A stretch of 18,709 bases of DNA from NCBI GenBank assembly GCA_964424125.1, contig CAYRHS010000050.1, positions 1 to 18,709 of the forward strand, written 5' to 3'. The notes under the pieces were generated by a model that worked only from the letters and a program-made list of their open reading frames with translations, was not told the DNA's origin and did no database searches. Within the stretch, counting starts at the first letter, position 1; every line of letters starts with the position of its first letter. Below are positions 6,815 through 15,198 of the stretch, one piece after another. The DNA is from CAYRHS01 sp964424125 (lineage in GTDB: Bacteria; Actinomycetota; Acidimicrobiia; IMCC26256; JAOSJL01). The translations under genes and the position numbers were made by a program.

Positions 6815-7650
6815 TGTCGTCGCCCGAGGTGTCGAGGAAGCCGGGCCTCGACACGCTCGAGGACCGGGTCGCCCTCGTCACCGGGGCCGCGTCGGGGATC
6901 GGCCGCGCGACTGCGCAGCGCCTCACGGCCGAGGGCGCTACCGTGTGTGCGGTCGACCTCGATCATGCGGGCGCCGAAGCTGTTGCCGCGGAGCTCGACG
7001 GGCTCGCCATCGCGGCCGACGTGGGCGAGTTCGCTGCCCTCGAGGACGCGGTGGCCCGATGCGAACGAGAGCTCGGAGGAATCGACCTGGTCCACCTCAA
7101 CGCAGGCGTCGTCACCGGACACGACGAGGTGCACACCCTCCCCGAAGACCGCTACCGCCGGATCATGCGGGTGAACGTCGACGGGGTCGTCTTCGGGGTG
7201 CAGGCCGCGGTGCCGGCACTCGCGCGGCGGGGCGGTGGTGCGATCGTCGCCACGTCGTCGCTGGCGGGCATCGTTCCCTTCAGCGTCGATCCCTGGTATG
7301 CGCTCACCAAGCACGCGGTCGTCGGGTTCATCCGCAGCATCGCCCCCGCGGTGGAGCCACTCGGGATCACCGCCAACTGCGTGAACCCGGGCATCGTCGA
7401 CACGCCCATGCTCGGTGACGAGGCCAAGTCCCTGCTCGTCGGGGGCCGGTTCCCACTGCTGGAAGCCGGAGAGATCGCTGACGCCGTCGTCCGCGCGGCC
7501 ACCAGCGGGCGGACGGGCGAATGCTGGGTGTGCCAGCCGGGGCGGGTACCCGAGCCGTACCGGTTCCACGACGTCCCCGGACCCCGCGCCGCCGGAGGCG
7601 AGGGGCGCGTGCCACCGGGCGTGCAGGACGGCCGCTTGCCGCTCGCGTGA
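6814..7650 (+). CDS. short-chain dehydrogenase/reductase (SDR)
   Basis: Classical SDR oxidoreductase using NAD(P)(H); the substrate cannot be told. It has 278 residues from the ATG at 6814. The nucleotide-binding TGAASGIG is at 23-30, the structural NAG at 96-98, and the catalytic Ser in ATSSLAG (148-149) pairs with Tyr162 and Lys166 of YALTK. Asp48 after the second strand (AVDLD) suggests a preference for NAD over NADP (inference). The C-terminal ~30 residues, rich in Gly, Pro and Arg, extend beyond the usual fold. The start is ambiguous: the ATG shares its A with the CCA end of the tRNA, and its only Shine-Dalgarno-like bases (GAGGG) lie in the tRNA acceptor stem. A GTG at 6829 is the alternative. 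A longer start at 6754 lies inside the tRNA and is rejected. Confidence 0.92.
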   Translation: MSSPEVSRKPGLDTLEDRVALVTGAASGIGRATAQRLTAEGATVCAVDLDHAGAEAVAAELDGLAIAADVGEFAALEDAVARCERELGGIDLVHLNAGVVTGHDEVHTLPEDRYRRIMRVNVDGVVFGVQAAVPALARRGGGAIVATSSLAGIVPFSVDPWYALTKHAVVGFIRSIAPAVEPLGITANCVNPGIVDTPMLGDEAKSLLVGGRFPLLEAGEIADAVVRAATSGRTGECWVCQPGRVPEPYRFHDVPGPRAAGGEGRVPPGVQDGRLPLA

Positions 7651-7685
7651 TCGCTTCTCAGGGTCCCGCGGGCGACGGCCCTCGG

Positions 7686-7691
7686 TATCCT
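7686..7691 (+). promoter_or_regulatory. possible -10 element for bpa-aroG-kgd
   Basis: TATCCT fits TAnnnT and lies in the 59-base gap between the SDR gene and bpa, 18 bases before the GTG at 7710. That would give a leader of about 12 bases without a Shine-Dalgarno. No convincing -35 element is visible. Confidence 0.35.
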
Positions 7692-7709
7692 CGTGCCAAC
7701 CCCCCGAAA

Positions 7710-8255
7710 GTGAGCCTCGTGCCTGACGAACCCTCCACCAGCCCAAGCGCAGAGATGCCACCGTCGCAAGCTCCTCCCGAGGACGCCCCCCAGGTGCTCG
7801 GCGGCCCCACCGCGATGCCCGCGCGCCCCGACGAGGGCGACGAGGCGGGTGAGCAGATCTCGAGCCCGACGAAGCTCATCCGCATCGCCTCGATGGTGCG
7901 AACGATGCTCGACGAGGTGCGCCACGCACCGCTCGACGAAGCCGGACGGCGCCGGCTCCGCGAGATCTACGAGCGCACCATGGAAGAGCTGCAGGACGTG
8001 CTCTCCGACGAGCTCTCCGACGAGCTCTCCGAGATGGTGCTCCCGTTCTCGGCCGACGCGCCCAGCGAGTCGGAGCTGCGCCTCGCCCAGGCGCAACTCG
8101 TCGGCTGGCTGGAAGGGCTCTTCCACGGGATCCAGGCCACGTTGTTCCAGCAGCAGATCGCGACGCAGTCGCAGCTCGAGGAGATGCGACGCCGCGCCGC
8201 GCTCGAGGCCGGTTCGGGACGCGGCCCGACCGGCGGCACGGGACAGTACCTGTGA
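7710..8255 (+). CDS. bpa: bacterial proteasome activator Bpa/PafE
   Basis: ATP-independent ring-forming activator that docks on the 20S proteasome and opens its gate for unfolded proteins; known from Mycobacterium tuberculosis (Rv3780, PafE). The protein has 181 residues from the GTG at 7710. A disordered Pro/Glu/Asp-rich N-terminus (about 1-50) precedes a helical core with the family signatures SPTKLIRIASMVRTMLDEV, APLDEAGRRRLREI and LRLAQAQLVGWLEGLFHGIQ. The C-terminus is GTGQYL, the tyrosine-containing tail that inserts into proteasome alpha pockets and is essentially the same as in PafE. GTG at 7719 is an alternative start. The stop overlaps the aroG start as GTGA. It implies a 20S proteasome elsewhere in this genome, not in this window. 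Confidence 0.95.
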   Translation: MSLVPDEPSTSPSAEMPPSQAPPEDAPQVLGGPTAMPARPDEGDEAGEQISSPTKLIRIASMVRTMLDEVRHAPLDEAGRRRLREIYERTMEELQDVLSDELSDELSEMVLPFSADAPSESELRLAQAQLVGWLEGLFHGIQATLFQQQIATQSQLEEMRRRAALEAGSGRGPTGGTGQYL

Positions 8256-9619
8256 GTCTCGCGGCGGGGACCGCCCACCGCTCGGACTGGTCTCCGGGGT
8301 CGTGGCGTTCGTTCCCGGCGGCGCAACAGCCCGACTGGCCCGACCCCGACGCGCTCGAGGCCACGATCGACGAGCTGCGCCGCCAACCGCCACTCGTCTT
8401 CGCGGGCGAGGCCGCCACCCTCACCGAGATGCTCGCCGAGGTCGCCGAGGGTCGTGGCTTCCTCCTGCACGCAGGGGACTGCGCCGAGTCCTTCGACGCG
8501 TTCTCGGCTGATGCCATCCGCGACAAGCTCAAGGTCATCCTCCAGATGGCCGTCGTGCTCGGGTACAGCACCAGCGTCCCGACCGTGAAGCTCGGGCGGA
8601 TCGCAGGCCAGTTCGCCAAGCCCCGATCCTCGCCGACCGAGATGCGCGACGGCGTGGAGCTGCCGTCCTTTCGTGGCGACATCGTGAATGACTTCGCCTT
8701 CGAGGCTGCCGCTCGCCAGCCTGATCCGAGCCGGATGCTCCAGGGCTACCACCAGGCCGCGGCAACGCTCAATCTCCTCCGGGCCTTCACCAAGGGAGGA
8801 TTCGCCGCACTGTCGAAGGTGCATTCGTGGAACCTCGAGTTCGTCTCGTCGAGCCCCGAAGGCCGCCGGTACGAGGACCTCGCCCACGAGATCGACCGGG
8901 CTGTGAACTTCATGGCCGCGTGCGGGATCGTCCTCGACGACGAGCTCCAGCTGCACCAGGTCGACTTCTACACGTCACACGAGGCCTTGCTCCTCGGCTA
9001 CGAGGAAGCGCTCACGCGTCGCGACTCGCTCTCCGGAGCCTGGTTCGATTGCTCGGCTCACCTGCTCTGGATCGGCGACCGCACCCGCCAGCTCGACGGC
9101 GCGCACGTCGAGTTCCTCTCCGGTGTCGAGAATCCGATCGCGGTGAAGCTCGGACCGAGCGCATCCGCCGACGACGTCACCGCCCTGTGCGAGCGCCTGA
9201 ACCCGGGTCGCCAGCCGGGACGGCTCACCCTGGTCAGCCGGATGGGGGCCTCTCGAGTCCGTGAGCAGCTCCCCCCGTTGCTCCAGGCGACCCGAGCTTC
9301 CCGACACCCCGTCGTCTGGGCCTGTGACCCGATGCACGGGAACACGTTCGTGCACGACAGCGGGTTCAAGACCCGTCGCTTCGACGACATCATGGAAGAG
9401 CTCCGGGGGTTCTTCGACGTGTGCCGGCAGGCCGACGTCTGGCCCGGTGGCGTGCACGTCGAGCTCACCGGCGACAACGTGACCGAATGCCTCGGCGGGT
9501 CGCTCGAGGTGCTCGACGGTGACCTCGAGCGGCGCTACGAGACGATGTGCGACCCCCGCCTCAACGCCCGACAGGCCCTCGACCTCGCGTTCGGGGCCGC
9601 CGAGCTGTTGAAGGACTGA
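8252..9619 (+). CDS. aroG: class II DAHP synthase
   Basis: 3-deoxy-D-arabino-heptulosonate-7-phosphate synthase condenses phosphoenolpyruvate with erythrose 4-phosphate, the first step of the shikimate pathway. It has 455 residues, close to the M. tuberculosis class II enzyme. The signatures are HAGDCAES with the metal-binding Cys at about 77, VKLGRIAGQFAKPRS, and CDPMHGNTF followed by GFKTRRFDDI, which provides metal and phosphate ligands. GGVHVELTGDNVTECLGG closes the barrel. The GTG start overlaps the bpa stop by four bases, so the two are translationally coupled. The stop lies three bases before the kgd start. The N-terminal extension typical of the class II plant/mycobacterial type is present; whether it binds aromatic amino acids cannot be read from the sequence. 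Confidence 0.97.
   Translation: MSLAAGTAHRSDWSPGSWRSFPAAQQPDWPDPDALEATIDELRRQPPLVFAGEAATLTEMLAEVAEGRGFLLHAGDCAESFDAFSADAIRDKLKVILQMAVVLGYSTSVPTVKLGRIAGQFAKPRSSPTEMRDGVELPSFRGDIVNDFAFEAAARQPDPSRMLQGYHQAAATLNLLRAFTKGGFAALSKVHSWNLEFVSSSPEGRRYEDLAHEIDRAVNFMAACGIVLDDELQLHQVDFYTSHEALLLGYEEALTRRDSLSGAWFDCSAHLLWIGDRTRQLDGAHVEFLSGVENPIAVKLGPSASADDVTALCERLNPGRQPGRLTLVSRMGASRVREQLPPLLQATRASRHPVVWACDPMHGNTFVHDSGFKTRRFDDIMEELRGFFDVCRQADVWPGGVHVELTGDNVTECLGGSLEVLDGDLERRYETMCDPRLNARQALDLAFGAAELLKD
9611..9615 (+). promoter_or_regulatory. ribosome binding site for kgd
   Basis: AAGGA lies seven bases before the GTG at 9623 and inside the last codons of aroG. It supports this GTG as the kgd start and translation as part of the same transcript. 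Confidence 0.6.
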
Positions 9620-9622
9620 CTC

Positions 9623-12600
9623 GTGCCCGAGCGTCGGTCGGACTCGCTGGGCCCGAACGTGGGGCTCGTCGAGGACCTCTACCGGCGCTACCAGGAGAAC
9701 CCGAGCTCGGTCTCCGAGGCGTGGCGCGAATTCTTCGCCGACTACACACCTCAGCCCGAACCGGGCCCGGAGGTCGGGGAACGCCCGATCCCCACTCCCA
9801 CCCTTCCGCCGCGCGTTCCGGTGCGCACCGCGGCCGAGGTCCCCACCGAGGCCGAGGCGCCCTCGACGCTGGAAGGCCTCGAGGCAGCGCCGTTACGGGG
9901 GGCCGCGGCGCGGGTGGTCGAGAACATGGAGGCGAGCCTGGGCGTCCCGACCGCCACGTCGGTGCGGAACGTCCCGGCGAAGCTGCTCGAGATCAACCGA
10001 CGGATCCTCAACAACCAACTGCGTCGCGAGGGCCGCGGCAAGGTCTCCTTCACACACCTGATCGCGTTCGCGGTCTTGCGGGCGATCGAGCGGGTCCCGG
10101 CCATGAACGCGACCTACGGCCTCGTGGAGGGCCAACCCGGTGTCGCGCGCCACAAGCACGTGCAGCTCGGTATCGCGGTCGACGTCGAGAAGCGCGACGG
10201 CTCCCGTGCGCTGCTCGTACCGAACATCAGTGACGCCGACACGTTGGACTTCGCCGGATTCGTAGCCGCGTACGAAGACCTCATCCGGCGGGTGCGCGAC
10301 GGCAGCATCACGCCCGACGACTTCGGGGGGACGACGGTCAGCATCACGAATCCGGGGATGATCGGCACGGCCCACTCGGTCCCGCGATTGATGCCCGGCC
10401 AGGGTCTGATCGTCGGCGTGGGCGCGATCACGTGGCCGCCCGAGTTCGAGGGTGCCGACGAGGCGACACTCGCCCGCATCGGTGTGAGCAAGACCCTCAC
10501 GCTCACGAGCACCTACGACCACCGCATCATCCAGGGCGCCGAGAGCGGCGAGTTCCTCCGTGTCCTCCACGAGCTCCTGCTCGGCGCCGAGGGCTTCTAC
10601 GACGAGTGCTTCGCCAGCTTCGGCGTGCCCTACGAGCCGGCCCGCTGGCAACCCGACCGGAGCCCGCGCGTCGACTCGATCGCCGCGCACGAGAAGTCGG
10701 TGCAGGTCCAGCAGCTCATCAACCGGTACCGGGTTCGTGGCCATCTCATCGCCAACCTCAATCCGCTCGGCTACCACGAGCCGAAGACCCATCCCGAGCT
10801 CGACCCGAACCACTACGGCCTCACGATCTGGGACCTCGATCGCACCTTCCCCACGGGGGGTCTCGCCGGTCGATCGGAGATGACCCTGCGCGAGATCCTC
10901 GGTGTGCTGCGCAATGCCTACGCCCGCACCGTGGGCGTCGAGTACATGCACATCCAGGAGCCCGACCAGAAGGACTGGATCCAGAACCGCTTCGAAGGCG
11001 TCTCCCATGAGATCACGATCGAGCGGAAGCGGCGGATCCTCGACCGGCTCAACGCCGCCGAAGCCTTCGAGGCGTTCCTGCAGCGCAAGTTCTTCGGCCA
11101 CAAGCGCTTCGGCCTCGAAGGGGCCGAAGCGCTCATCCCCATGCTCGACGCGCTCCTCGACGAGGCGGTCGACGCGGGGGCGCCCGAGGTGGTGATGGGC
11201 ATGGCCCATCGCGGGCGGCTGAACGTGCTCACCAACGTGATCGGCAAGTCCTACGCCCAGGTCTTCCGCGAGTTCGAGGGCGAGCTCGACCCCGACATGC
11301 CCCAGGGCTCGGGGGACGTGAAGTACCACCTGGGGACGACGGGCACCCACGAAGCTCCCGGTGGCGGCACCGTGCGCGTCCACCTCGCCTCCAACCCGAG
11401 CCACCTGGAAGCCGTCGACCCCGTGGTGGAGGGGATCGTGCGCGCCCGCGACGACGCCCTCGGTGGCCCGCGTGGCCGGGTCATCCCGGTGCTCGTCCAC
11501 GGCGACGCGGCGTTCGCGGGCCAGGGCGTCGTGGCCGAGACGTTCAACCTCTCCGAGCTCCCGGGCTACGAGGTCGGCGGGACGATCCACCTCGTGGTCA
11601 ACAACCAGCTCGGGTTCACGACGCATCCCGAGCACGGCCGCTCGAGCGTGTACGCGACCGACGTCGCCAAGATGGTGCAGGCACCGATCCTGCACGTGAA
11701 CGGGGACGACCCCGAAGCCTGCACGCGCGTCGTCCGGCTCGCGTTCGCCTTCCGCCAGCAGTTCCACAAGGATGTCGTCGTCGACCTCGTCTGCTACCGC
11801 CGCCACGGGCACAACGAGAACGACGAGCCCGCCTTCACCCAGCCCGTGATGTACGAACGCATCGACAACCACCGCTCGGTCCGCAAGCTCTACACGGAGA
11901 CGCTCGTCAACCGGGCCGACATCACGCTCGACGAGGCCGAGGCCGCGCTCGAGGGATTCCGCGAGTTGCTCGACCGGGCGTTCGCGGAGACCGACGGGGC
12001 CGCCGGAGCTCCCGCCGATCGGGAGGTGACGATCGGACCGCCGGTCGAGCATCCGGACGCGAGGGAGCGCAGCGAGCGCCCGACCGCGGTCTCGCGCGAG
12101 TCCCTCGAGAAGACTCTCGACGCACTCACGAGCTGGCCCGCGAACTTCACGCCCCACCCCAAGCTCCGACGCAACATCGTCGCGCGTCGCGACGCGTTCG
12201 CAGCCGACCGCGTCGACTGGGCGCTGGCGGAGGCGTTCGCGTTCGGGACGCTGCTGCTCGACGGCGTGCCCGTCCGCCTCGCGGGCCAGGACACGCGCCG
12301 AGGCACGTTCAGTCAGCGGCACGGCGTCCTCATCGACGTCGAGACCGAGGACGAGTACGCGCCTCTCGGCGCGTTGGCCGAGGGCGCGGCGCGCTTCATG
12401 CTCTACGACTCGTTGCTCTCCGAGTACGCCGCGCTGGGCTTCGAGTACGGCTACTCCGTGGCGGCACCGGACGCGTGGGTCGGATGGGAGGCACAGTTCG
12501 GCGACTTCGCGAACGGCGGCCAGATCACGATCGACCAGTTCATCGCGGCCGCCGACGAGAAGTGGGGTCAGCCGAGCGCGCTCACGATGCTGCTCCCGCA

Positions 12601-13231
12601 CGGATTCGAGGGCCAGGGGCCCGAGCACTCCAGCGCCCGCATCGAGCGGTTCCTCGTCCTCGCCACGGACGAGAACCTCCGGGTCGTGTTCCCGACGACC
12701 GCGGCCCAGTACTTCCACGTGTTGCGGCGCCAGTCCGCCACCGACCGGCGGGTCCCGCTCGCGTGCTTCACCCCCAAGCGGTACTTGCGGATGCCAGACG
12801 TCATCTCGTCCGTGAGCGAGCTCACGGACGGGACCTTCCGGCGGGTGCTCGCCGACGACGTCGAACCGGCGCACGTGGAGCGAGTGCTCCTGTGCACCGG
12901 CAAGGTCGCGCACGAGCTCCGTGCCGCTCGGGACGAGCGGGGAGCGTCCGTGGCCGTCGTGCGCCTCGAGGAGCTCGCCCCCTTCCCTGCCGACGAGCTC
13001 CTCGCCACCCTCCAGCGCTACCCGGCGTCAGCCGAGCTGCGGTGGGTGCAGGAGGAGCCGCGGAACATGGGGGCGTGGCAGTACGTGCGGGGGCGACTCA
13101 TCGACGACCTCGCCATGGGCGCCGACCTCGAGGTCGTGGCCCGACCTCCGAGCGGGAGCCCGGCGACGGGCTCGTTCCGGCGCCACGAGGCCGAGCAGCA
13201 ACACCTCATCGACGAGGCGCTGGCTCCCTGA
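9623..13231 (+). CDS. kgd: multifunctional 2-oxoglutarate decarboxylase/dehydrogenase E1-E2 fusion (Kgd)
   Basis: TCA-cycle enzyme that decarboxylates 2-oxoglutarate with thiamine diphosphate and feeds succinyl transfer in the actinobacterial 2-oxoglutarate dehydrogenase complex. The 1202 residues compare with about 1230 in mycobacteria. Residues 1-40 form the E1-type N-terminal segment (VEDLYRRYQENPSSVSEAWREFF), followed by a Pro-rich linker (about 44-85). An E2-like acyltransferase domain spans about 90-330, with the catalytic His in TYDHRIIQGAESGEFL near residue 300. It lacks a lipoyl domain, as is normal for this fusion. The E1 domain follows: MGMAHRGRLN near 525, the thiamine diphosphate/Mg motif beginning GDDPEA at 694, RRHGHNENDEPAFTQP, and the transketolase C-terminal region ending in GSFRRHEAEQQHLIDEAL. 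Its 3' end overlaps a convergent membrane-protein gene by 26 bases. Confidence 0.97.
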   Translation: MPERRSDSLGPNVGLVEDLYRRYQENPSSVSEAWREFFADYTPQPEPGPEVGERPIPTPTLPPRVPVRTAAEVPTEAEAPSTLEGLEAAPLRGAAARVVENMEASLGVPTATSVRNVPAKLLEINRRILNNQLRREGRGKVSFTHLIAFAVLRAIERVPAMNATYGLVEGQPGVARHKHVQLGIAVDVEKRDGSRALLVPNISDADTLDFAGFVAAYEDLIRRVRDGSITPDDFGGTTVSITNPGMIGTAHSVPRLMPGQGLIVGVGAITWPPEFEGADEATLARIGVSKTLTLTSTYDHRIIQGAESGEFLRVLHELLLGAEGFYDECFASFGVPYEPARWQPDRSPRVDSIAAHEKSVQVQQLINRYRVRGHLIANLNPLGYHEPKTHPELDPNHYGLTIWDLDRTFPTGGLAGRSEMTLREILGVLRNAYARTVGVEYMHIQEPDQKDWIQNRFEGVSHEITIERKRRILDRLNAAEAFEAFLQRKFFGHKRFGLEGAEALIPMLDALLDEAVDAGAPEVVMGMAHRGRLNVLTNVIGKSYAQVFREFEGELDPDMPQGSGDVKYHLGTTGTHEAPGGGTVRVHLASNPSHLEAVDPVVEGIVRARDDALGGPRGRVIPVLVHGDAAFAGQGVVAETFNLSELPGYEVGGTIHLVVNNQLGFTTHPEHGRSSVYATDVAKMVQAPILHVNGDDPEACTRVVRLAFAFRQQFHKDVVVDLVCYRRHGHNENDEPAFTQPVMYERIDNHRSVRKLYTETLVNRADITLDEAEAALEGFRELLDRAFAETDGAAGAPADREVTIGPPVEHPDARERSERPTAVSRESLEKTLDALTSWPANFTPHPKLRRNIVARRDAFAADRVDWALAEAFAFGTLLLDGVPVRLAGQDTRRGTFSQRHGVLIDVETEDEYAPLGALAEGAARFMLYDSLLSEYAALGFEYGYSVAAPDAWVGWEAQFGDFANGGQITIDQFIAAADEKWGQPSALTMLLPHGFEGQGPEHSSARIERFLVLATDENLRVVFPTTAAQYFHVLRRQSATDRRVPLACFTPKRYLRMPDVISSVSELTDGTFRRVLADDVEPAHVERVLLCTGKVAHELRAARDERGASVAVVRLEELAPFPADELLATLQRYPASAELRWVQEEPRNMGAWQYVRGRLIDDLAMGADLEVVARPPSGSPATGSFRRHEAEQQHLIDEALAP

Positions 13232-13451
13232 GGGGTTCGGGCTCGCCGCGGTCCTTGGCTGCGAGCAACGCCCGGAGCCCGATCCAGCCGACCGCGACGC
13301 CGAACCCGAGCGAGACGACGGCGAGCACCGCGTGCACCGCCTTGAACCCGGCGGAGTCGTCGCTGCCGGCGAGGATCACGAGGCGTGTCACCCAGACGTA
13401 GGTCGTCCACCCGAAGGTCGCGAGCAGGACGACAGCTGCGCGCCGGGACAC
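13206..13451 (-). CDS. small two-helix membrane protein (SCO4848-like)
   Basis: An 81-residue integral membrane protein of unknown function. It has two hydrophobic helices, AVVLLATFGWTTYVWVTRLVI (about 5-26) and VLAVVSLGFGVAVGWIGLRAL, joined by a short acidic/polar loop, with an Arg-rich N-terminus and a charged Pro-rich tail. The pattern resembles the small SCO4848 family of actinobacterial membrane proteins, recalled rather than searched. The GTG at 13451 follows the dapA stop by eight bases, so the two are probably one transcript. The longer open frame running to 14156 is a shadow of dapA. The 3' end overlaps the end of kgd on the other strand by 26 bases. No Shine-Dalgarno is visible, so the exact start is uncertain. 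Confidence 0.75.
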   Translation of the reverse strand: MSRRAAVVLLATFGWTTYVWVTRLVILAGSDDSAGFKAVHAVLAVVSLGFGVAVGWIGLRALLAAKDRGEPEPLREPAPRR

Positions 13452-13459
13452 GATCGAGC

Positions 13460-14356
13460 TCAGGAGGCGTCTGCAATCGCGGCGAGCGCGCGATCGACGG
13501 ACGCTTGCGAGGCGTTGGTGAGGGGCGCGCGTAGGTCCGGCGTCGGGATCCGGCCCTGGGCGTGGAGCACGCCCTTGAACACCGCAGGGTTGGGCTCGGC
13601 GAAGCACGCCTGGACGACGGGCAGGAGCGCCTCGGCGTGCGCTCTTCCGTCCTCGAGCTTCCCTGCGAGCCCGCATTCGATCATCGCTACGAACCGTTCG
13701 GTGCACACGTGCGACGAGGCGCAGATCGCGCCGGCGCCGCCCATGAGGACAAGCGGGAAAAGGAACGCGTCCTCCCCGCCGAGGACGTGGAAGCCGGCGG
13801 GCTTCGCCGCGAGGACCTGGAGGGTGTCGGAGTCGAGGCCGGCGGTCGCCTGCTTCACCCCCGCGACGTTCGGGAGGGCCGCGACCTCGAGCATCGCCGA
13901 TGCCTCGAGGTTCCGGCCTGTGCGGAACGGGATGTTGTAGACGATCACGGGGACCGGACTGGCCGCCGCGACCTGCTCGAAGTGGCCGACGATCCCGGCC
14001 TGCGACGGGCGCACGTAGTACGGCACCACCACGAGGACGGCGGCGAGCGGGTCGACACCGTCGAGCCCGCGGACCGCGTCGCACGTGGCCGCCGTGTTGT
14101 TGGTCCCGGCACCGACGACGAGCTGCGCCCCGCGATCTCGGCACGCCCGCGCACACACCTCGGTGACGAGCCGGCGCTCGTCGCCGTCGAGGGCGGGTGA
14201 CTCACCGGTCGTCCCGAGGGCCACCACACCCGCGGCACCGGCGTCGAGCGCGGCGTACGCGAGGCCCTCGAGCGCGTCGGTTGCCACCGACCCGTCGGTC
14301 TCGAAGGGCGTGATGATCGGGAGGTAGAGGCCCCGGAGCTCGAGTTCGCTCGGCAC
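13460..14356 (-). CDS. dapA: 4-hydroxy-tetrahydrodipicolinate synthase family (DapA)
   Basis: Class I aldolase-type TIM barrel that condenses pyruvate with aspartate semialdehyde, the first committed step to diaminopimelate and lysine. It has 298 residues from the GTG at 14356. The pyruvate-binding GTTGES is at 48-53. The active-site tyrosines are in VPYYVRP (113-114) and YNIPFRTG (140, with carboxylate-binding Arg145). The Schiff-base Lys168 lies in NVAGVKQATAG. The set of residues supports true DapA rather than N-acetylneuraminate lyase, although related aldolases share most of them. The start has no Shine-Dalgarno but lies eight bases after a TAnnnT hexamer, consistent with leaderless translation. 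An extension of the open frame to 15091 is a shadow of the divergent transporter. Confidence 0.93.
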   Translation of the reverse strand: MPSELELRGLYLPIITPFETDGSVATDALEGLAYAALDAGAAGVVALGTTGESPALDGDERRLVTEVCARACRDRGAQLVVGAGTNNTAATCDAVRGLDGVDPLAAVLVVVPYYVRPSQAGIVGHFEQVAAASPVPVIVYNIPFRTGRNLEASAMLEVAALPNVAGVKQATAGLDSDTLQVLAAKPAGFHVLGGEDAFLFPLVLMGGAGAICASSHVCTERFVAMIECGLAGKLEDGRAHAEALLPVVQACFAEPNPAVFKGVLHAQGRIPTPDLRAPLTNASQASVDRALAAIADAS

Positions 14357-14364
14357 GACGCCGA

Positions 14365-14370
14365 AGCGTA
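14365..14370 (-). promoter_or_regulatory. candidate -10 element for leaderless dapA
   Basis: On the minus strand this reads TACGCT (TAnnnT), eight bases before the dapA GTG. With no Shine-Dalgarno in between, transcription would begin at or next to the start codon. It lies in a 45-base divergent gap shared with the transporter gene. Confidence 0.5.
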
Positions 14371-14389
14371 GCCGCGAGCCCCGCGCGTC

Positions 14390-14395
14390 TACCCT
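14390..14395 (+). promoter_or_regulatory. candidate -10 element for the leaderless TauE-like gene
   Basis: TACCCT (TAnnnT) ends six bases before the GTG at 14402, so a start point seven bases downstream is the G of the start codon itself. No Shine-Dalgarno is present and no -35 hexamer is obvious. Confidence 0.5.
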
Positions 14396-14401
14396 CCCAC
14401 G

Positions 14402-15196
14402 GTGGAAGCTGACGCCCTGCGCATCCTGGGCACCCTCGTCGCCGGTTTCCTGACCGGTGTCGTGTCGGGCATGTTCGGTATCGGCGGTGGGGTCGTGTCC
14501 AAGCCGATGATCCGCGGGCTCGGAGCCACGCCGCTCGAGACCGTCGGTTCCACGATCCCCGCCATCATCCCGTCCGCGCTGAGCGGGACGTTGCACTACA
14601 GACGCGAGGGGCTCGTTCGCTGGCGTCTCGTGGCCGTGATCGGCGCCGCGGGCGCCGTCTTCGCAGTGCTCGGGGCGATCGTGGGGGAGGCGGTCCCCGG
14701 GAAGGGCCGGGGCCAGATCCTCGCGGTGACCGCGATCATCGGCTGGACCGCGTGGCGCCTCGCGAGCGGCCGGAACGACCCGGCCCCCGACATCCAGGAC
14801 CTCGACGAGCACCTGGAGGTCCACGCGCCCCAGTCCCGTCTGCTCGTCGCCGGAGTCGCCGCGGGACTGCTGAACGGATTCCTGGGTCTCGGCGGCGGCG
14901 TGGTGATCGTCCCCCTGCTGATCACCTGGATGCGCGTCCCCATCAAGATCGCGGTGGCTACCTCGCTGGCGTGCGTCGGTCTGATTGCAATACCGGGGAC
15001 CGTCGCCCAAGCCCTGCTCGGCAACATCGCGTGGGAGTTCGCCCTCCCCCTCGCCGTCGGTGTGGTGCCCGGCGCCCGGCTGGGCGCGCATCTCGCCATC
15101 CGGGCGAGCGACCGCACCCTGCGCTTGGCCGTGGCGATCCTCCTCGGCGCCGTCGCCGTCATCACCGCCTTCGCCGAGCTCCGGGCCTTGTTGTGA
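14402..15196 (+). CDS. TauE/SafE-family membrane transporter
   Basis: Probable anion exporter or permease of the TauE/SafE (DUF81) family, whose members move sulfite, sulfonates or related organic anions; the substrate cannot be read here. It has 264 residues and about eight hydrophobic segments arranged as two similar halves. Each half opens with the family glycine motif: GMFGIGGGVVSKP near 24 and GFLGLGGGVVIVP near 160. A polar central loop (about 120-145, DPAPDIQDLDEHLEVHAPQ) separates the halves. The gene diverges from dapA and converges on udgB, with a long perfect palindrome between the two stop codons. No sulfur-metabolism genes are adjacent. Confidence 0.9.
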   Translation: MEADALRILGTLVAGFLTGVVSGMFGIGGGVVSKPMIRGLGATPLETVGSTIPAIIPSALSGTLHYRREGLVRWRLVAVIGAAGAVFAVLGAIVGEAVPGKGRGQILAVTAIIGWTAWRLASGRNDPAPDIQDLDEHLEVHAPQSRLLVAGVAAGLLNGFLGLGGGVVIVPLLITWMRVPIKIAVATSLACVGLIAIPGTVAQALLGNIAWEFALPLAVGVVPGARLGAHLAIRASDRTLRLAVAILLGAVAVITAFAELRALL

Positions 15197-15198
15197 GG

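Noticed and set aside
7996..8032. 12-base tandem repeat in bpa (encoding SDEL SDEL)
   Set aside because: The recalled M. tuberculosis protein has the same length here (APELREELDRL), so this is probably convergent codon similarity rather than a recent expansion.
9893..12913. A 1006-codon open frame antisense to kgd
   Set aside because: High GC with G/C-ending codons makes long antisense frames common. Its translation has the repetitive Arg/Asp/Val/Glu composition of a shadow and no family motif, while kgd on the other strand is clearly real.
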